53,296 bases of DNA from Butyrivibrio sp. (GCA_016291375.1 JAEEXE010000019.1:1-53296); one strand, 5' to 3'; positions 41,650 through 50,613 are shown, numbered from the stretch's first letter. A program made the numbers and translations. Notes: generated from the sequence alone by a model not told the origin.

Positions 41650-43914
41650 TTATATCAGATAATTAATTACAGTAATTAGTATATCATAAAATTCTCTTGC
41701 CTTCTTAACGTCCTCATCGGTTATAGGCAAAGCACCTTCTCCGCCGTATATAAGTCTGTAATATGCGCCGAAAACTTCTTTTGCCCGTGCTTGATGCTCC
41801 GTTGGGATTTGTTTAACATAATCAGAAAGAAGACCTCTGTCTGTGAAGCTCTCCTTTGATTTCTTTCGAATCAGCTTCTTTATCCGCGTTACATCTATCT
41901 CAAGTTTTTTGTCAGGCGGCGCCATATTATACCTTATCTTTCCGATTATTTTCGTTCCGAAGATGAGCGTGAGCAGTATTACCACCACACTTCCAATAAC
42001 AGGCAGAACCACTCGTATAAGCTCATATGCAAGACTCTTTTTTTTATTATCGCCGGCGTCACTATCCGCTTCGTTCGGCGTGATCACAGGAGCGTGACTT
42101 GGTTCATAGCCGTATTGTTCCTGCTCCGTTTCTTCCGCGCGCACTCTTTTCCAGCTGTTCTCTTCCTGAGATCGGTAGGCGCTTGTTGGTTCAAAAGGTA
42201 CCCAGCCTACATTTTCTATATAGGCCTCAGGCCATGCATGGGCGCATCGTCCGCTGACATCATATGAATTCTCTTTTTCAAAAGGAAACATATAATGATA
42301 TCCAACAGAAACTCTGGCCGGAATCCCCGAAAGGCGCAGCAGCATTATCATAGAAGAGGTATAGTGTATGCAATAGCCTTCACCTGTTTCAAACAAAAAG
42401 CGCTCTGAAAGTGCACTTGCCCCCTCTGAAGTATTCATGTCATAAGTTGTATTTCCAATACTTTCAACATCCGTAGAATATTTATATTGTCTTAGATAAG
42501 CTTCTATGGCTCTGCATTTATCGTAGTCACACGATAGGCCATATGTCAGCTCCTTTGACAGTTCTTTTATCCTGTCACTTGCTCCTTTTGTTTCAAGATA
42601 AGGCTTAAGCATCTCCTTGAAAAAACCTATCTTGCAGGCAGAATCATACTCTGCTTTGCTGACATAGTCAGAGAGATTTGGTCCGTAGGTACGCCTAAAA
42701 TAATCTACTGCCTCTTCATACGGGATAGCTTCGTAGTTATCCTCTTTGGTCTCTTGACGTATCAATCTCTCCAAATACGGGCTTCCGTAATCGATATTCA
42801 TATAGGTCACATTGAGGTCATACCCTTTTTTATGCACACTCTTGCCGGTACCGCCTTCAACTTTTTTGCCCAATGTTTCCAGCTTCAACGCATTAAGAGG
42901 TGCAATTTCATCCTGCGTCTTAAGATACTCATACTCAATCTCCATAGAATCAATCTCAGAAAAGAGACTAGCTGTATCTTTGTCCACATTGTTGCGATAC
43001 AGGAAATTAACAAAAGAAACTATCTGTGCCTTTTCACTTCCCCTTCCACCTGACAGATATACAACCCTTCGCCTCTTGCGTTTAGTACCTTTATCGTCCT
43101 CATAAACATAATAGGGTCTGTCCAGAATCCTAAGTGTAAGCTGGGTAGAATCCGACAAAGAGACCTTTCCTCCCGTAACTCCCAGATTACTGTACCCGGT
43201 CTTATAAGTTCCATTTCCGAAAATATCGGGCATATAGTAGTTAAAAGAGCTAATGAATCTGTTTCCAGCTTCCAGTGCCTTGCTAAAGTCAATGGGTCTT
43301 TCCGGTTTTGGAATAGCAAGCACGATCAACCCAAGTATCATAAAGAACAAGAAGGGAAACGCCTCTTTCTGTTCACAAAGAATTTTCTGGATGGCTGACA
43401 GGACTAGTATCAAAAGAAATACAAATAGCAGGTTCTTGCTTTCTTTTCCAACAAAAACAGCATTCTTTTGAAAATGCAGATACAAAGCTACTACGCACAG
43501 CACAAAGCTGCCTGCCATAATAACCGTTTTTATTTTGGGTGCAGATACAATGGCAATGCGAAGAACAGCCGCAATGATTGCAGCTACGCCTATATGCGGA
43601 AAGTCAGTTTTAGAAAGAAGAAAATACAACAGAGCACTTGGGAGTATAGAAAAAATATCAGATACTCTTTTGCTCACATATATCTCAAAAAGGTGTCCGA
43701 TGCAGCTATAAAAAGCAAAAAAGAGTATCACTGCAAAAATAAAGGTCTCGCTGTAATACACATCAAAAGAAGCGCTTGTTAGCCTGAGTGCTTCAAGACA
43801 TATAACAAGAAATGAAAACACAAAAATATGAATCCGGAGTTCATCCGATAACAGTGCAATAATCTTCTCCGGGCTGAATTTGTTCTTTGATGAGGATGAT
43901 CGTTTCATCGCCAT
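41650..43914 (-). CDS. Membrane transglutaminase-like protein (TgpA type)
   Basis: 754 residues. Six to seven membrane helices fill the first ~210 residues. The transglutaminase core follows at about 515-600, with Cys in GEGYCIHYTSSMIMLLR, GIPARVSVGYHY, His in GRCAHAWPEAYI and the third position as VPFEPT. A Pro/Glu/Asp-rich linker, one more helix (about 635-660) and a cytoplasmic tail end the protein. It is the third gene of the classic MoxR-DUF58-transglutaminase operon, which acts on the cell envelope by an unclear reaction. It overlaps DUF58 by 74 nt; the ATG chosen has GGAG 8 nt upstream, a better distance than the ATG two codons earlier. Confidence 0.87.
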   Translation of the reverse strand: MAMKRSSSSKNKFSPEKIIALLSDELRIHIFVFSFLVICLEALRLTSASFDVYYSETFIFAVILFFAFYSCIGHLFEIYVSKRVSDIFSILPSALLYFLLSKTDFPHIGVAAIIAAVLRIAIVSAPKIKTVIMAGSFVLCVVALYLHFQKNAVFVGKESKNLLFVFLLILVLSAIQKILCEQKEAFPFLFFMILGLIVLAIPKPERPIDFSKALEAGNRFISSFNYYMPDIFGNGTYKTGYSNLGVTGGKVSLSDSTQLTLRILDRPYYVYEDDKGTKRKRRRVVYLSGGRGSEKAQIVSFVNFLYRNNVDKDTASLFSEIDSMEIEYEYLKTQDEIAPLNALKLETLGKKVEGGTGKSVHKKGYDLNVTYMNIDYGSPYLERLIRQETKEDNYEAIPYEEAVDYFRRTYGPNLSDYVSKAEYDSACKIGFFKEMLKPYLETKGASDRIKELSKELTYGLSCDYDKCRAIEAYLRQYKYSTDVESIGNTTYDMNTSEGASALSERFLFETGEGYCIHYTSSMIMLLRLSGIPARVSVGYHYMFPFEKENSYDVSGRCAHAWPEAYIENVGWVPFEPTSAYRSQEENSWKRVRAEETEQEQYGYEPSHAPVITPNEADSDAGDNKKKSLAYELIRVVLPVIGSVVVILLTLIFGTKIIGKIRYNMAPPDKKLEIDVTRIKKLIRKKSKESFTDRGLLSDYVKQIPTEHQARAKEVFGAYYRLIYGGEGALPITDEDVKKAREFYDILITVINYLI

Positions 43915-44908
43915 AAGCATCGCTCCTGCTACTTATCATCTCTTTTAACTTGGATACTTCGCTGTCTGTGCTGTAGAAAATTCCATCCGCAACGCAGTTG
44001 TAAAATTCAAGGAAGCTCTCGTATGAATCCACCATTTTCTCTGTGACAGTTCCCGATGGATATATGAGCTTTATAGGTACTCCCTGTCCCGCGAAATTAA
44101 ATGCACACGAAACTATAAGCTCAAGGAACCTGTCTCTGTCTTTCAAAAACTGCGTATCCCACTTTATCTCGGGAATATTTGCAGCCTCAAGGATCATTGT
44201 GAGCGTTCGTTTTTCTTTTTTATCCGGAAGTCTTACGACAAGGTCACCAAACTTAGCGGATATTTTCCAGTTGATCGCCGAGATTGGATCGCCCTTTTCA
44301 TATTCTCTCATATCGCTCCCCGGGATGTCCTCATTTTGAATGGTACTCTTAAGTCCCGTGCTGTTCACTATGTTCTCTATATCAACAACACTTTCGCCGG
44401 CATTCGTGATCCTAGGGCTGACTATTGCCCTAAAGCTATAAGGCACCTTGAATCTCAGGGTGAATATTCTAAAAGGATCGGTAAAAGAGACAAAGCCCGC
44501 TCCCACATCATAAGCACCTGCGTATCTGCAGTTAAGGCCGGATTTAAGCTCTTTTCTCTTAAAAGAATCAAGACTTACTTCCATTCCATCCTCGATACCT
44601 TTAAGCACACACCTGTCTACATAGGTTGTAAGCTTCATCCTGTGTATAGGAAGAACACCGTCGTTTTCAAGTACGAGCGTAAACTCATGCTCATCGCCCT
44701 TTAGTACCTTATGCACATCCATCGTTTGATATATAGAAAGGAACTTGTAATTTATAAGAATATAGAAAAAAGAAACAGGAATCAGAAGTATCAATGCATA
44801 AAGCCACACAAAAGAGACTGCTCCTCCGTAAAAGCTTGAAAAGACCAGACTCGCGATAAGAAATAAAAGATATAGGCATAAACCTTTTTTATGAAAAGTG
44901 ATCTTCAT
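43841..44908 (-). CDS. DUF58 family protein
   Basis: 355 residues. Two N-terminal membrane helices (about 8-50) are followed by a cytoplasmic or surface domain with the DUF58 signature DMREYEKGDPISAINWKISA (about 205-225), then KFGDLVVRLPDKKEKRTL leading to a VWA-like half. DUF58 proteins work with MoxR ATPases, probably as the substrate or adaptor. The gene overlaps the MoxR gene by 4 nt (ATGA) and the transglutaminase gene downstream, so the three are tightly coupled. Confidence 0.9.
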   Translation of the reverse strand: MKITFHKKGLCLYLLFLIASLVFSSFYGGAVSFVWLYALILLIPVSFFYILINYKFLSIYQTMDVHKVLKGDEHEFTLVLENDGVLPIHRMKLTTYVDRCVLKGIEDGMEVSLDSFKRKELKSGLNCRYAGAYDVGAGFVSFTDPFRIFTLRFKVPYSFRAIVSPRITNAGESVVDIENIVNSTGLKSTIQNEDIPGSDMREYEKGDPISAINWKISAKFGDLVVRLPDKKEKRTLTMILEAANIPEIKWDTQFLKDRDRFLELIVSCAFNFAGQGVPIKLIYPSGTVTEKMVDSYESFLEFYNCVADGIFYSTDSEVSKLKEMISSRSDAYGDETIILIKEQIQPGEDYCTVIG

Positions 44909-45828
44909 GATACACTTACTTTCTCCAAGATTTGTTTAACCACGAATTCCTTTTCCACTCTTCCCATCTTGGCCTGCGTCGTCAAAACGATCCTGTGTGG
45001 AAGAGTCGTTATTGCTGCATTAGCGATATCCTCCGGTATGCAATAATCTCTTTCATCTACATAGGCAAGTGCCTGCGCATATCTTAGCATTGACAAAAGA
45101 GCTCTCGAAGAAGCCCCAACAGCGACTTCCGGATTACTTCTCGTCGCCTCGACTATTTTTACCGCATATGACAAAAGGTCATCGTGAATGCTCACTTTCT
45201 CTGCTTCTAAACGCATATCCAAGATATCTTTTCCTGAAAGAACAGGTGTGGTATTTGCATGAAGCGTTCCCTCAAGAAAGCTCTTTGCCATATTTAATGA
45301 AGCGCTTGTCTTAGGATATCCGACAGAAATCTTTATCATAAACCTGTCAAGCTGCGACTCGGGAAGAGGATAGGTACCTGCCTGTTCGGAAGGATTTTGT
45401 GTTCCGATGACCATAAAAGGCTGCGGAACAGGGATATCTTTTCCATCTATAGTAACCTTATGCTCTTCCATAACCTCCAAAAGAGCTGCCTGCGTCTTGG
45501 GCGAAGTCCTGTTGAGCTCATCAGCTAGTACAATGCTGTTTACAACAGGTCCCTCCATAATCTTAAATTCATTTGTTTTGGAATCGTACAATGAAAATCC
45601 CGTGATATCTGAAGGAGTAGTATCCGGTGTGCATTGAATTCTTGCAAAAGAAACAGCGATTGCGTCGGAAAGTGCCTTGGCAAGTGTCGTTTTTCCGACT
45701 CCCGGAACATCTTCAAGCAGAACATGTCCGCCGGCTATGAGCGTCGCGATTACCTTATCAATCACATCGCCCTTTCCAACTATTCTCTCTTCCATACACT
45801 TTTTTAGCCCAATAATATTCTCTCTCAT
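44905..45828 (-). CDS. MoxR-family AAA+ ATPase
   Basis: 307 residues. Walker A is in EDVPGVGKTTLAKAL (40-54), Walker B in SIVLADELNRTSPKTQAAL, the pre-sensor segment is MEEHKVTIDGKDIPVPQPFM, sensor 1 is VIGTQNPSEQAGTYPLPESQ, and LDRFMIKISVGYP and a C-terminal lid (GASSRALLSMLRYAQALAYV) follow. MoxR ATPases act as chaperones for DUF58/VWA partners, as in the downstream genes. A -10 TATAAT at 45861-45866 on the minus strand is the likely promoter. First gene of the operon. Confidence 0.92.
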   Translation of the reverse strand: MRENIIGLKKCMEERIVGKGDVIDKVIATLIAGGHVLLEDVPGVGKTTLAKALSDAIAVSFARIQCTPDTTPSDITGFSLYDSKTNEFKIMEGPVVNSIVLADELNRTSPKTQAALLEVMEEHKVTIDGKDIPVPQPFMVIGTQNPSEQAGTYPLPESQLDRFMIKISVGYPKTSASLNMAKSFLEGTLHANTTPVLSGKDILDMRLEAEKVSIHDDLLSYAVKIVEATRSNPEVAVGASSRALLSMLRYAQALAYVDERDYCIPEDIANAAITTLPHRIVLTTQAKMGRVEKEFVVKQILEKVSVS

Positions 45829-45860
45829 ACCCTCTCACCCCGTACGTGTTATTGATAATT

Positions 45861-45977
45861 ATTATACCCCAAAGCCGTTTATACAACTACTCAAATAAAG
45901 CTCCAAGCTCTTTATTTGGCGCTTTACATTTCTTTTTACAATTCGTACTTGCAATTAATTATAATAAGTTGTATAAA
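45861..45977. promoter_or_regulatory. Divergent promoter region between moxR-like and C_GCAxxG_C_C genes
   Basis: Minus strand: TATAAT at 45861-45866 for the MoxR operon, with only a weak -35. Plus strand: -35 TTGCAA (45949-45954), 17-nt spacer, -10 TATAAA (45972-45977) for the C_GCAxxG_C_C gene. Between them a 9-bp hairpin CAAATAAAG / CTTTATTTG (45892-45918) could be a shared operator. Confidence 0.5.
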
Positions 45978-46018
45978 AGATGATGTTCGTCTTTTGGACG
46001 GATATAGGAGATTAAATT

Positions 46019-46405
46019 ATGGAAAACAGAAAAGAGTATGCTGTAGAACTTAAGCACAACGGTCACAACTGCTGCCAGGCAGTTCTTGTAGCATTTGCAG
46101 ATACACTTAATATGTCCGAGGATGAGCTTCGCAAAATGGGAGCAGCCTTCGGAATAGGTATGGGATGTATGGAGGCAACGTGCGGTGCACTTATAGGCGC
46201 TCAGATGGTTCTGGGACTTGCTAAATACAACGGCAAACCTGTCATCCGTGAAGCTGCTGACATTTACAGAGAATTTACTGATAAATCAGGAGCCGGCATC
46301 TGCAAAGTCCTTAAAGGTGTTGAGACCGGTAAAGTCCTTTGTGACTGCGATGACTGCGTAAGGAATGCTGTTGAGATCATCGAAAAGCATCTTGAAAACG
46401 CATAA
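46019..46405 (+). CDS. C_GCAxxG_C_C family redox protein
   Basis: 128 residues with the Cys pattern of this family (formerly split-Soret cytochrome-like). HNCCQAVLVAF comes first, then GIGMGCMEATCGALIGAQMV, which holds the CGAxxG core, GAGICKVLKG, and a final CDCDDCV cluster near residue 113. Six or more Cys suggest metal or redox binding. The function in vivo is unknown, and members are common in anaerobes. GGAG is 8 nt upstream of the ATG. It is followed 49 nt later by the shikimate-kinase-like gene. Confidence 0.87.
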   Translation: MENRKEYAVELKHNGHNCCQAVLVAFADTLNMSEDELRKMGAAFGIGMGCMEATCGALIGAQMVLGLAKYNGKPVIREAADIYREFTDKSGAGICKVLKGVETGKVLCDCDDCVRNAVEIIEKHLENA

Positions 46406-46454
46406 GTCTTACAACATTTCTTGAGTGTAATAGCATAAATAATGAGGAGAAATA

Positions 46455-46952
46455 ATGAAAAAGAATAACCTGATCCTAGTAGGTATGCCCGCTTCCGGCA
46501 AAAGTACGGTTGGTGTCATACTTGCCAAGATCCTTGGATACAATTTCCTTGACGCGGATATTGTCATCCAGAAAAAAGACGGCAGAAAGCTGTCTGAGAT
46601 TATTGAAGCCGAGGGAATCGAAGGCTTCGTAGAAATTGAGAATAAAGTTAATTCAGAAATTGAAGCAGAAAAAACAGTTATAGCAACAGGCGGAAGTGTA
46701 GTCTACGGCAAAGAAGCCATGGAGCACTACAAGAACATCGGAAAGGTAATATATCTCAAAGTAGATATGGATATCCTCTCTAAGCGCCTTAGAAACGCCA
46801 AGCAGCGCGGCGTTGTAATGAAAAAAGATCAGTCTCTCATCTCTCTTTATAACGAGAGAAGCCCTTTATATGAAAAGTATGCAGACATAACCATTGATGA
46901 AAAAGATCATTCAATGGAAGAAGTCATTGCAGATATACTTTCGAAGTTATAA
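46455..46952 (+). CDS. Shikimate kinase family protein
   Basis: 165 residues, the family's usual size. The P-loop GMPASGKST is at 10-18, the DxD-type FLDADIVIQ at 31-39, TGGSVV at 79-84, the lid Arg near 118 and ERSPLYEKYAD at 134-144. These are typical of AroK, which phosphorylates shikimate in the chorismate pathway. One oddity: the shikimate-binding Arg of the FRxxE motif is Val here (GFVEIE). It may therefore be a relative with another small substrate. GAGGAG lies 5 nt before the ATG. The only neighbour on this strand is the redox protein, not other aro genes. Confidence 0.8.
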   Translation: MKKNNLILVGMPASGKSTVGVILAKILGYNFLDADIVIQKKDGRKLSEIIEAEGIEGFVEIENKVNSEIEAEKTVIATGGSVVYGKEAMEHYKNIGKVIYLKVDMDILSKRLRNAKQRGVVMKKDQSLISLYNERSPLYEKYADITIDEKDHSMEEVIADILSKL

Positions 46953-46972
46953 TGTTAAGTATGCACAAAGAA

Positions 46973-47009
46973 GCCCCAATAACTCATCTATTAAATGAGT
47001 TATTGGGGC
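46973..47009. terminator. Bidirectional terminator
   Basis: A perfect 15-bp stem GCCCCAATAACTCAT / ATGAGTTATTGGGGC with a 7-nt loop between the convergent shikimate-kinase-like and secreted-family genes. Confidence 0.85.
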
Positions 47010-47036
47010 AATTTAGTTACTGATTATTCTTTTATT

Positions 47037-48251
47037 TTATTCCCAACTAGTGAGATTGAAATTTATCTCTGATGCGCTGTTGTATGCATCCCAGAGCTTA
47101 GAATCATTGAAGCTTCCTTTATAATCAGCTCTCTTACTCTGGTCGGTTGAATCATTTGTATATCCCCAGTTTGATGAATTCACGTAGTCCTTATGAACAA
47201 GCTCTTTTCCATCAGGAGTGATCATATATGTCTCAAAAGAATTCTTGTTACATGCGTAGATTACTCCGTCCTTGATCTTAACAGGGTAGGTTCCGTCTGT
47301 GTAAAGGAATCCAGGAACTCTTAATACTTCGTCGCCGGTATCAGTGAAGAAGTAAACGCATCTTGGCTCGTTTATGGGCTGAACAGCTAAAACATCGCCG
47401 TCATAACCTGCAACTTTTACTTTTGCATATCTGCAACGTTGTGACTCTAATAAATCAATACAATTCTGAAAACTATTGTAGAATGATTTCTTTCCGGTAC
47501 TCTTCAAATCTCCGCTCAGTGTTAAACTTGAAGCATTCTCAGCTAATGGAATCTCAAGCATTTCAAATTTGATATTTGAAGCACTTTCGTACTCATCCCA
47601 AAGCGCTTGATATTCTTTTTCCCCGCCTTTAAAATCTACTTTATTTTTCTCGTCATTTGTATCATTGGTGTATCCCCAAAGATCATCATCGACATAGTCC
47701 TTGTGGATAAGGCTTCCATCTTTGGATACTAAATAGGTTTCAAAGGACTTCTCATTACATGCATAAATAACACCATCTTTTATTTTAATAGGATGTGTAA
47801 AATCTGTTTGAAGACGTCCGGCGTGGAATATTTTTCCACCTATATTAACATATACATGCATATCGTATATTTCATGGTTAGGATCTTTAAGCTCTAACGT
47901 ATTTGGAAATGTATCCGAAGAAATAGTTGAACCGTTCCAACCACTCTGTGTTTCAAAAAAAACTTCTGCATCAAGCCCCTTTAGTTTTGTCGTTGTATAA
48001 AGTGTTCCGGCTCCTAGCCAACTACCATCCTTGCGAAAAAGGACATCATGAAAGCTATCCATATCCTCAACAGTTCCTACCATTCCCCTGTCACCGGATT
48101 CTGTTAAACTGGATTCATTCACTTCCATCCTGTGATCAATTGATTCTACTGTCTCTGCACCTACAACTGCCTGTGTTCCCACAAGTCCTGTGAGTGCAAG
48201 AGCTCCTGCAGATGCAAGACCTGCAAATACACTTATTCCTCTTCTTTTCAT
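47037..48251 (-). CDS. Secreted protein of the local family with two repeat units (copy 4)
   Basis: 404 residues. A signal peptide (MKRRGISVFAGLASAGALAL, GLVGTQA) is followed by ETVESIDHRMEVNESSL. Two homologous units follow (about 45-232 and 233-404): SSLTESGD / SSLTLSGD, DGVIYACNEKSFETYLVSKD / DGVIYACNKNSFETYMITPD, LIHKDYVDDDLWGYTNDTND / LVHKDYVNSSNWGYTNDSTD, and a closing SASNIKFEM / SASEINFNL. Single-unit relatives lie at 38.6 and 40.2 kb. There is no enzyme motif. The gene is 68 nt behind the small membrane-protein gene and probably read from the hairpin promoter at 48854-48918. Confidence 0.8.
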   Translation of the reverse strand: MKRRGISVFAGLASAGALALTGLVGTQAVVGAETVESIDHRMEVNESSLTESGDRGMVGTVEDMDSFHDVLFRKDGSWLGAGTLYTTTKLKGLDAEVFFETQSGWNGSTISSDTFPNTLELKDPNHEIYDMHVYVNIGGKIFHAGRLQTDFTHPIKIKDGVIYACNEKSFETYLVSKDGSLIHKDYVDDDLWGYTNDTNDEKNKVDFKGGEKEYQALWDEYESASNIKFEMLEIPLAENASSLTLSGDLKSTGKKSFYNSFQNCIDLLESQRCRYAKVKVAGYDGDVLAVQPINEPRCVYFFTDTGDEVLRVPGFLYTDGTYPVKIKDGVIYACNKNSFETYMITPDGKELVHKDYVNSSNWGYTNDSTDQSKRADYKGSFNDSKLWDAYNSASEINFNLTSWE

Positions 48252-48319
48252 TGTTTTCCCTCTTTCCTTTTATGTTTTTATATTTAAAGATTAAAAATCT
48301 TTATTCCCACTTTGTATGA

Positions 48320-48805
48320 TTATTCTTCTACTAAATCATTCATCTTTTTACCAAGCTTAACTTCGTAGATAATGCCTTTGACTGTAGTAATAATCCCATA
48401 AACCGCAAAAGCTATTGCTGCAATCGAAACAATATACGGAGCTACCGGGTGTACCTTCATTACCCATGTGATAGCAAGGCCTATAAGTGCCCAGGCAACA
48501 AACGCCCCTAATACTCCCATTGCGATTCCGAGCAAACTAAAGAAAGTAAGGCTCTTCATAACGGTTTTAAAAACTACAACAAACATATATAGCATGAAAT
48601 ATAAAACACTATACATGATCACAAATAATATAGGTATAAATACAGCATTGAGCGCACCACCAAGAAATCCACTTGGCACGCCTGCTCCCTTAAGTATCTG
48701 GCCATGACTTTCGTCGAGCATACTTATCATGATAAGTACGTTTAATACAAGCGAAAGCACTATTAATATTACTCTTCCTACTGATTTTTTACTGATTCCA
48801 AACAT
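48320..48805 (-). CDS. Small four-helix membrane protein
   Basis: 161 residues with four hydrophobic segments (about 10-30, 54-80, 88-115 and 122-146) and short charged ends (FGISKKSVGR and KLGKKMNDLVEE). I do not recognise the family. It is the first gene after hairpin promoter copy C (48854-48918) and precedes the two-unit secreted protein, so the two are probably co-expressed. A role in export, anchoring or protection from the secreted protein is possible but inferred only from position. GGAGGAG lies 6 nt before the ATG. Confidence 0.7.
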   Translation of the reverse strand: MFGISKKSVGRVILIVLSLVLNVLIMISMLDESHGQILKGAGVPSGFLGGALNAVFIPILFVIMYSVLYFMLYMFVVVFKTVMKSLTFFSLLGIAMGVLGAFVAWALIGLAITWVMKVHPVAPYIVSIAAIAFAVYGIITTVKGIIYEVKLGKKMNDLVEE

Positions 48806-48853
48806 TCTGTCTCCTCCATTCTGTCTGCTAAATAATACTTATTAAATGTAAAA

Positions 48854-48918
48854 AAATAGCATGGAGCTATCTAAACTCCACGCTATTTGTTATATCATAA
48901 TTTACATTTATTTGTCAA
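48854..48918 (-). promoter_or_regulatory. Promoter plus start-site hairpin, copy C
   Basis: Minus strand: -35 TTGACA (48913-48918), 18-nt spacer ending TGA, -10 TATAAC (48889-48894), then a 13-bp hairpin AAATAGCGTGGAG / CTCCATGCTATTT (48854-48888, one wobble pair, 9-nt loop) and seven T residues. It drives the membrane-protein/secreted-protein unit. Confidence 0.75.
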
Positions 48919-48949
48919 ATATGTAATTATCACGTTATCATTTATTCAC

Positions 48950-50503
48950 TTATGACATCTTTGCTACATGATCAAATTCATCAGTAATTTCCTGATCCGG
49001 AGCCTTTGTAACAAGGCTGACAATAACAATTACAATTACAGCCACAAGGAATGCAGGTGCAAGTTCATAAAGATCCCAAACGCCGCCCATGGGTCTTACA
49101 GCGTATTTCCAGACAAATACCATGATACCGCCGGATAACATTCCCGCAATTGCTCCGTAACGATTAGTTCTCTTCCAGTACAGTGAAAGAAGCATGATAG
49201 GTCCAAATACCGCTCCAAATCCGGCCCATGCAAATGATACGATTCCAAATACAGAGCTGTTGGGATCCCATGCTATTATTACGCCAAGAACAGCAACGGC
49301 AATAAGTGTTGCTCTGGCTGTGATCATAGCTGCTGTCTCTGATAAGTTAATTCCAAAGGTCTCTTGGATAATATTCTCAGAAACAGATGAAGATGCCGCT
49401 ATAAGCTGCGAATCCGCTGTAGACATTGTCGAAGCAAGGATTCCTGCAAGAACAAGTCCTGCAAGAAGAGCGAACACAAAACCATTCTCACTTATCTTCT
49501 GTGCAAGAACTATAACCAGTGTCTCAGCTGTTGATGAGCTTGTAGGATTGGCTTCATCGATAAGACTACCAAGTTCTCCTCCAACTGTGAGAGCTCTTCC
49601 AACAACACCTATGAATATTGCAACAGAAAGGGAGAAAACAACCCATACAGAAGCTATACGTCTGGATAGCCTCAGCTCTGAAGACTTTCTGATCGCCATA
49701 AATCTAAGTAAGATATGCGGCATTCCAAAATATCCAAGTCCCCAGCAGAACATAGTAATCTTACTGAATATTCCGTAAGGCGCAGCTGAACCATCCACAT
49801 TTACATGCGTAGCATTCATGCTAAGAAAACCTGCTAGAGAAGCCGCATTTTCTTTTACCGCTCCAAATCCTCCTGCGGTCACAACGCCGTAACCAAGCAC
49901 AAAGAAAAGAGCTGCAGTCATTACTATAGACTGAATGAAGTCTGTTTTGGATGCTGCCAGAAATCCACCCGTTGTGGTGTAGCCAACGATAATAACAGCA
50001 GATGCCATCATAGCAAGCTGATAATTAACACCAAACAAGGATGAGAAAAGTTTACCGCATGCAGCAAATCCGGATGCGGTGTAAGGAACGAAGAATACAA
50101 GAATAAACGCCGCTCCTATGCAAAGAGTTATATTACTGTTATCCTTAAATCTTTTTTTGAAATAATCCGGAATAGTGATCGCATCAAGCTTCTCCGTATA
50201 GTTACGAAGGCGCCTTGCAGTAAAGAGCCAGTTAAGATATGTTCCGACGATAAGTCCAAAGCAGGTCCAACCTGCATCGGCGATTCCGGAAAAATACGCA
50301 AGTCCCGGAACACCCATCAACAGATATGAACTCATATCAGATGCTTCCGCGCTCATTGCCGTAACGAACGGACCAAGCTTTCTTCCTCCCAGATAGAAAT
50401 CCTTGACGTCATTGGTCTCCCTCGAGCTAACAAAACCCACAAGAAGCATTCCGGCAAGGTAGACAAAAATTGAAATGATAATGCCGATCTGTGATAGTGT
50501 CAT
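48950..50503 (-). CDS. putP: Sodium/proline symporter
   Basis: 517 residues with about 13 membrane helices, of the solute:sodium symporter family. PutP marks are VKDFYLGGRKLGPFVTAMSA, the sodium-site region EASDMSSYLLMGVPG, GYTTTGGFLAASKTDFIQS and LAGILASTMSTADSQLIAAS. It imports proline with sodium ions. AAAGGGG lies 8 nt before the ATG. Downstream on the minus strand the next element is hairpin promoter C; no strong separate terminator is seen, so that hairpin may also serve for putP. Confidence 0.92.
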   Translation of the reverse strand: MTLSQIGIIISIFVYLAGMLLVGFVSSRETNDVKDFYLGGRKLGPFVTAMSAEASDMSSYLLMGVPGLAYFSGIADAGWTCFGLIVGTYLNWLFTARRLRNYTEKLDAITIPDYFKKRFKDNSNITLCIGAAFILVFFVPYTASGFAACGKLFSSLFGVNYQLAMMASAVIIVGYTTTGGFLAASKTDFIQSIVMTAALFFVLGYGVVTAGGFGAVKENAASLAGFLSMNATHVNVDGSAAPYGIFSKITMFCWGLGYFGMPHILLRFMAIRKSSELRLSRRIASVWVVFSLSVAIFIGVVGRALTVGGELGSLIDEANPTSSSTAETLVIVLAQKISENGFVFALLAGLVLAGILASTMSTADSQLIAASSSVSENIIQETFGINLSETAAMITARATLIAVAVLGVIIAWDPNSSVFGIVSFAWAGFGAVFGPIMLLSLYWKRTNRYGAIAGMLSGGIMVFVWKYAVRPMGGVWDLYELAPAFLVAVIVIVIVSLVTKAPDQEITDEFDHVAKMS

Positions 50504-50613
50504 TTTTCATACCCCTTTCAATTATTCCCAATACTTTTTTAGTTTACCAAAATGAATTACCAGCGTAAATATACATCTATCGCAAATCATAATAAATGTG
50601 CTTTATAACAAAA

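Noticed and set aside
38645..48918. CRISPR array suggested by repeated sequence blocks
   Set aside because: The repeats are promoter hairpins kilobases apart and gene-family homology, with no regular spacers and no cas genes.
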